Below, piece by piece: positions 13,652-14,492 of a stretch of DNA of 14,492 nt. The notes under the pieces were generated by a model. That model made no database searches. It was given only the letters and a program-made list of their open reading frames with translations, and was not told the DNA's origin. A program made the position numbers and the translations under genes. Source of the DNA: an uncultured Oligoflexia bacterium (GTDB lineage Bacteria; Bdellovibrionota; Bacteriovoracia; Bacteriovoracales; Bacteriovoracaceae); contig CATLVA010000006.1 of assembly GCA_950060715.1 (NCBI GenBank), forward strand, positions 1 to 14,492, read 5' to 3'. Each line of letters starts with the position of its first letter. Positions within the stretch are counted from its first letter, which is position 1.

Positions 13652-14083
13652 CTAAATTTCGTAAGATTTATTTTTTAAATAACACTGAACGAATGCGAGT
13701 GTATCTATTTGTGCACTCGCATCTTCATCACAAGTCGCTTTTCTCTCGCCTATTCCAGGCAAACAAACTTGTAATTGAAAACGCCAAAAACTATCTTTAC
13801 TGTAAAGAGATAGATGGTTAGTCGCAAATTTATCATTATAGAATTCAACCGATTTAATAGAATTATCAATTGTTGCGATATGTTTAACGATCTTACCATT
13901 CAAAGGATGATCCCAACCAGGAACATGGATCTGTACTAAAGTTTTATTTTCCGAAGGACTGCCATAAGAAACTATAACAACCGTTATCTGATCATTCAGG
14001 GTCTTATACACCCTAGCCGAGCGGCTAATTCTTATAGTTCGCGTTTCTTTGTGAGATTTTAAGACATCAGTTGTGGTGGACAT
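13652..14083 (-). CDS. Unrecognised 143-residue protein
   Basis: I do not recognise a family. The frame is 143 codons, starting at 14083 with GAGGGA (14094-14089 on the minus strand) 5 nt upstream, a good ribosome site. The N-terminus (1-25) is polar and rich in Ser, Thr and Arg with no signal peptide or membrane helix. Residues 32-56 (ITVVIVSYG, KTLVQIHVPGW) and 74-104 look like alternating beta strands, suggesting a small beta-rich cytosolic domain. Three cysteines are present at 107, 118 and 134, with no CxxC. Trp57 and Trp100 lie in VPGWDHP and FWRFQLQV. The gene converges with the small gene on the plus strand, and its upstream leader carries an unusual set of nested inverted repeats. 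Residue use looks like real coding sequence. Confidence 0.75.
   Translation of the reverse strand: MSTTTDVLKSHKETRTIRISRSARVYKTLNDQITVVIVSYGSPSENKTLVQIHVPGWDHPLNGKIVKHIATIDNSIKSVEFYNDKFATNHLSLYSKDSFWRFQLQVCLPGIGERKATCDEDASAQIDTLAFVQCYLKNKSYEI
13693..13722. repeat. Perfect 9-bp inverted repeat inside the 3' end of the unknown gene
   Basis: ATGCGAGTG (13693-13701) and CACTCGCAT (13714-13722) are exact reverse complements around a 12-nt loop. It starts 43 bases past the stop of the small plus-strand gene, within the last codons of the minus-strand gene. Neither side has a clean T run next to the stem, so it is not a textbook terminator; it may stabilise or stop either convergent transcript. Confidence 0.5.
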
Positions 14084-14088
14084 TTGTT

Positions 14089-14143
14089 TCCCTCATTAAG
14101 TTTCTTAATAACATCTTAAGTCATAAACTTAAGTAACGAGGGA
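14089..14143 (-). promoter_or_regulatory. Structured leader: nested inverted repeats forming a possible three-way junction over the ribosome site
   Basis: Three perfect pairings are nested. Stem 1 pairs 14089-14094 (TCCCTC) with 14138-14143 (GAGGGA). Inside it, stem 2 pairs ATTAAG (14095-14100) with CTTAAT (14104-14109) over a 3-nt loop. Stem 3 pairs CTTAAGT (14115-14121) with ACTTAAG (14127-14133) over a 5-nt loop. In the minus-strand mRNA, stem 1 consumes the GAGGGA ribosome site of the 143-residue gene. On the plus strand the same structure is followed by CG and six T, so a plus-strand terminator is an alternative. Confidence 0.45.
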
Positions 14144-14160
14144 GCGTTTTTTAAGACTTG

Positions 14161-14191
14161 AGTATATTCAATTAGTTAAAAGCTTTTTTAA
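14161..14191 (-). promoter_or_regulatory. Candidate promoter of the unknown 143-residue gene
   Basis: On the minus strand TATACT (14166-14161) matches the -10 consensus at five of six positions. TTAAAA (14191-14186) is a weak -35 at 19 bp spacing, in a very A+T-rich stretch. The predicted start near 14154 would put the whole nested-repeat structure into a leader of about 70 nt. Confidence 0.35.
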
Positions 14192-14246
14192 ATTTTTATT
14201 ATTGATGTTTTCTGCCTGAAATTATGGACAGAATTTAAAATCAAGA

Positions 14247-14306
14247 GGCCAAATAGCAGATCTTTCAGTCACTGGAGATCAAACCTATTAAAACTACTAT
14301 CTGGCC
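14247..14306 (-). terminator. Probable terminator of the partial minus-strand gene at the right edge
   Basis: Arms 14294-14306 and 14247-14259 form a 13-bp stem in minus-strand RNA: 11 Watson-Crick pairs and two G-U pairs, closed by GGCC/GGCC. On the plus strand the same two positions are A-C mismatches, so the fold favours minus-strand RNA. The stem begins 17 nt after the TAA at 14324 and is followed by TCTTGATTTT. The 34-nt loop is longer than usual and holds a GATCT/AGATC sub-repeat. Confidence 0.5.
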
Positions 14307-14323
14307 GTAGCTAATTTATTTAA

Positions 14324-14491
14324 TTAATTACAGTAAAATTCACCATCACCGATTTCTCCGATAATAGTGTCTTTTAAATCTTTTCTATTTTCAAGAGTTA
14401 TATCGGCTAAACCTGATTTCATAACTCCATCTGCCCGTCCAAAGTCTTCTGGCATAGCGTCAGTACTTTTAAGGATATTTGCTGTAACTAT
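14324..14491 (-). CDS. C-terminal end of an unrecognised protein, 5' end beyond the window
   Basis: The minus strand is open from the right edge to a TAA at 14326-14324, giving 55 codons. The residues are acidic and mixed, for example STDAMPEDFGRADGVMKSGLA (9-29 of the visible part), and they end in GDGEFYCN. The composition looks coding, and a probable terminator on the same strand lies just downstream, which supports a real gene. No family was recognised. Because only the tail is visible, neither size nor function can be judged. The 240 bases between it and the next gene hold the terminator and the leader and promoter of the 143-residue gene; I see no further gene there. Confidence 0.55.
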   Translation of the reverse strand: MVTANILKSTDAMPEDFGRADGVMKSGLADITLENRKDLKDTIIGEIGDGEFYCN

Positions 14492-14492
14492 T

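Noticed and set aside
14178..14187. AAAAGCTTTT palindrome as a regulator site or terminator
   Set aside because: Ten bases of mostly A and T in an A+T-rich stretch is expected by chance, and there is no loop.

Overview
The window is A+T-rich chromosomal DNA carrying an almost complete de novo purine (IMP) biosynthesis locus, followed by a short accessory tail. No mobile element, CRISPR array, tRNA or rRNA was seen. The low G+C content, the tightly overlapping genes, a divergent PurC moiety and an intermediate-length PurL with a separate PurQ fit a low-GC proteobacterial-like lineage. The predatory Bdellovibrionota (Bacteriovorax/Halobacteriovorax type) are my best guess, but this is inference from overall character, not from a marker gene.

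Layout. Positions 1-1358 (minus strand) hold purK and then purE, which runs off the left edge. They overlap by ATGA and are read from a good promoter whose predicted transcription start falls on the purK start codon. A 141-bp divergent regulatory region (1359-1499) separates them from the plus-strand operon purF - purC/purD fusion - purN - purL - purQ - purH - purM (1500-11778). Every junction in that operon is an overlap of 4 to 26 bp except purH-purM (9 bp gap). Two further plus-strand genes follow: a PIG-L/LmbE-type zinc deacetylase (11814-12479) and a YihY-type membrane protein (12481-13356). Next come a 71-residue basic protein with an Ala/Glu/Pro tail (13435-13650), a convergent unknown gene (13652-14083, minus) and the 3' end of another unknown minus-strand gene (14324 to the right edge).

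How the genes work together. PurF makes phosphoribosylamine; the PurD half of the fusion makes GAR; PurN formylates it; PurL with PurQ makes FGAM; PurM closes the first ring to AIR; PurK and PurE carboxylate AIR to CAIR; the PurC half of the fusion makes SAICAR; PurH performs the last formylation and ring closure to IMP. Only PurB (SAICAR lyase) is missing from the window. There is no separate purS; the N-terminus of the 958-residue PurL appears to supply that role.

Points most worth a second look: the PurC-PurD fusion; two genes without a ribosome binding site whose -10 boxes lie exactly 6 nt before the ATG, one with the start codon also inside a hairpin; a candidate three-way-junction leader that would mask the ribosome binding site of the unknown gene at 13652-14083; PurF carrying all four Fe-S cysteines without a propeptide; and a PurH that lacks the usual HPxxHGG loop.
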